Source: an uncultured Clostridia bacterium
GTDB lineage: Bacteria; Bacillota; Clostridia; Christensenellales; Pumilibacteraceae
Direction of reading: 5' to 3'
NCBI GenBank assembly: GCA_934270565.1
Contig: CAKQPR010000033.1
Coordinates: forward strand, 1 to 14,552
DNA length: 14,552 bases
Below, piece after piece: positions 12,990 through 14,552 of this stretch. Positions within the stretch are counted from its first letter, which is position 1, and each line of letters opens with the position of its first letter. The translations under genes and the position numbers were made by a program. Under the pieces are notes generated by a model. It had not been told where the DNA came from, made no database searches, and saw only the letters and a program-made list of their open reading frames with translations.

Positions 12990-14429
12990 TCACTTCCTGC
13001 CGCCTCGTACGAGACGCATCAACCGCCTTTTATCCTTCTGAATATCGGACAAAACGATCGGCGGCACATACGGTTCGGGCTTGGACATAATGAAATACCT
13101 CAATGCGTCTAACGCGTGATCGTCGCGTTTGACGGGCGATTCGCCCTCACCCCAGCAATACCCCTTGATTTCGCGGATAAGGTTCACGCACGACGAAAAG
13201 ATAAACAACTTCGGGTGCTCGGGGTGAGCGATCGGGCGCAGATACTCTTTAACTCGGTTAATCCCGCTGAAAACGTCCTTATTCACCCGCGTATTCACCA
13301 GAACGTCCTCGTCGTAGAACAGCTCGGCAACCGAACGACTCGAAGCGAGCGTGCGTTGCGTGGCGGCGCTGTCGATAAGCGCGCAAACCCTGCCTTTTCC
13401 GTCGGTATGCCAACCGAGTCGAGCCGCGATTTCCTTGATTTTCGCCGCGTGGTAAGGCACCGAACGGTCGCTTTCGTAATGCTCGGCAACGACGTAAACC
13501 ACCCCGTCGCCGTCGGTCGCGAAAAACAGGCATGCAAGCGGATTGTGAAGTCCCGGGTCGATCGAAATATTGTCGTACCACTCGCGCGGAACGTCGAACG
13601 GCTCGATAACGTGCACCGTCTCGTCGAATTCGGGATAAATCATACCTTTGGACGACGAAAACCGTCCGTAGCGCCGACTTTCGAGCTCTTCGGGGCTCAT
13701 CGCGGCGCTTACGGCGTTGATTTCGCCCTCGTCGAGGTAAGGATTATCCTTCCACTCCATAAAAATCGACCAAATTTCGGGATCGTTGCCGACGTTCAGA
13801 TAGATCTTGTTATACACGAACGTGAGCCCTTTAAGCGGCGTCATCGTTCCGTAAATATCCCCGCGCTTATCCACGACGCGCATACGACATTCGTTGTAAA
13901 TATCCTCGGGCGGCTCTTCGTCGAACCAGACGTAATCGAGCGAAGCGCCCTGAAACTTCTCCCTTCCCGCTTCCGCGCTCTTGAACCCTATGCGGCTTAT
14001 CCCGCCGAACACGTTTTTCACCGCAATGTAATCGATAACGCCGCCTTCCGGACTGCCGCTCTTTCCCGAAACCATCACGACGTCCGCGATCCACTCGGGG
14101 TTGAGGTAGTAAAGAATCTTTTTCTGCGCAACGTCGCGCTGAACCTCTCGCGAAACGCTCACCACCCAGCCGAAAGTATCCGGTCGGTTTTCGCGGTAAG
14201 GGTGAATTCCCCTCGCCCGCCAGACCGTTTCGACCGCGCCGCACTCGGTTTTTCCCGAACGGTTGCCGCCGAACACCCATCGATTTCGCTTAGCGCACTT
14301 ATGAAATGCTATCTGTTTTTCGTGAACCTTCCCGCCCGCATTGTATCTGTCTATCCGCCCGTTGCGCCACAGCTCCTTTTCACGCTTCTCGAGCCTCAGT
14401 ATAGCCGCTACGATTTCTCTTTCCGTCAT
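12990..14429 (-). CDS. Terminase large subunit (ATPase and nuclease)
   Basis: 479 residues, full length for the family. It drives DNA into the procapsid through the portal and cuts the concatemer. The N-terminal ATPase has the Walker A loop GGNRSGKT (54-61), Walker B with LDYVWFDEEPP (164-173, D170 and E171), and the coupling motif GTMTP (194-198). The C-terminal RNase H-like nuclease has its acidic residues at D291 (SIDPG), D353 (LIDSAA) and D436/D437/D441 (RDDHALDAL), so all expected catalytic positions are present and the gene looks intact. GGGAGAAG upstream supports the start. It is the first gene of the module within the window. The recognition subunit is either beyond the right edge or is the 89-residue gene downstream. 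Confidence 0.97.
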   Translation of the reverse strand: MTEREIVAAILRLEKREKELWRNGRIDRYNAGGKVHEKQIAFHKCAKRNRWVFGGNRSGKTECGAVETVWRARGIHPYRENRPDTFGWVVSVSREVQRDVAQKKILYYLNPEWIADVVMVSGKSGSPEGGVIDYIAVKNVFGGISRIGFKSAEAGREKFQGASLDYVWFDEEPPEDIYNECRMRVVDKRGDIYGTMTPLKGLTFVYNKIYLNVGNDPEIWSIFMEWKDNPYLDEGEINAVSAAMSPEELESRRYGRFSSSKGMIYPEFDETVHVIEPFDVPREWYDNISIDPGLHNPLACLFFATDGDGVVYVVAEHYESDRSVPYHAAKIKEIAARLGWHTDGKGRVCALIDSAATQRTLASSRSVAELFYDEDVLVNTRVNKDVFSGINRVKEYLRPIAHPEHPKLFIFSSCVNLIREIKGYCWGEGESPVKRDDHALDALRYFIMSKPEPYVPPIVLSDIQKDKRRLMRLVRGGRK

Positions 14430-14459
14430 TTTTCTTCTCCCTATGCTTCGCCCCGTCGA

Positions 14460-14552
14460 CAGGGAGCCCCTGTGAGCAAGTCGGCGATGCCCGCACTTAC
14501 TTTTGGTTGAGTATGATAGAGGCGTTCCTCGTCCGGCGGTGAGCCACCGCGG
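14460..14552 (+). repeat. Right-flank dispersed repeat, runs off the window
   Basis: CAGGGAGCCCCTGTGAGCAAGTCGGCGATG matches the 31-bp tandem unit of 11849-11926 and continues as the segment after it (GCACTTACTTTTGGTTGAG). From 14516 the sequence AGAGGCGTTCCTCGTCCGGC and on to the end matches 70-105 of the left flank with two differences, in the same orientation. No gene is visible. Confidence 0.88.

Noticed and set aside
13116..14510. 464-codon open frame on the plus strand
   Set aside because: Antisense shadow of the terminase large subunit, whose motifs are complete on the minus strand.
1..14552. Phage attachment sites (att) and an integrase
   Set aside because: No recombinase gene or tRNA is visible. 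The direct repeats at the edges belong to families with several other copies, so they are not specific evidence for att sites.

Overview
The window carries the virion-building (late) module of a phage, most likely an integrated prophage of a GC-rich uncultured Bacillota (Clostridia-like) host. Every confident gene is on the minus strand, so transcription runs from the right edge to the left. The host assignment is inference. It rests on strong AGGAGG-type ribosome binding sites before nearly every gene, on structural proteins that look like those of Firmicutes phages, and on flanking DNA full of the dispersed hairpin repeats (GTCATTTCGAGCG..., GGTAGGGGCGGACGCC...) that I associate with uncultured Clostridia genomes.

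Right to left the order is: terminase large subunit (14429-12990); a small protein that could be a displaced terminase small subunit (12790-12521); a small Cys4 zinc-binding-like protein (12534-12295); a repeat-filled gap; a P22-type portal (11761-9893); a scaffold-like protein with 27-residue tandem repeats (9900-9259); an HK97-fold major capsid protein (9240-8035); a small conserved head protein (8029-7688); a head-tail adaptor candidate (7691-7137); three consecutive beta-rich, propeller-like tail proteins (7140-5767, 5763-4795, 4805-2982); a small protein (2985-2740); a coiled-coil protein that may be an internal or ejected virion protein (2665-1721); and a three-helix membrane protein that is a holin candidate (1704-1210). 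A 15-bp-stem terminator at 1202-1170 closes the operon. From portal to holin the genes overlap (ATGA) or lie a few to about 75 bases apart, which indicates one co-transcribed unit.

No tape measure, tail tube, sheath or baseplate gene lies between the adaptor and the holin candidate. Together with the P22-type portal this points to a short-tailed (podovirus-like) particle. No integrase, repressor, replication gene or endolysin is visible; these would lie outside the window or be missing.

Left of the terminator is a small DUF4926-like gene (1077-793) with its own extended -10 promoter, whose -35 lies inside the terminator stem. This is a 'moron'-like arrangement or the first host gene. Positions 1-792 and 14449-14552 hold no gene but carry the dispersed repeats. 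The same repeat families also sit inside the structural operon, at 11795-12276 and 12845-12893, always between genes. The 482-bp island before the portal is flanked by a 34-bp direct repeat (one mismatch).
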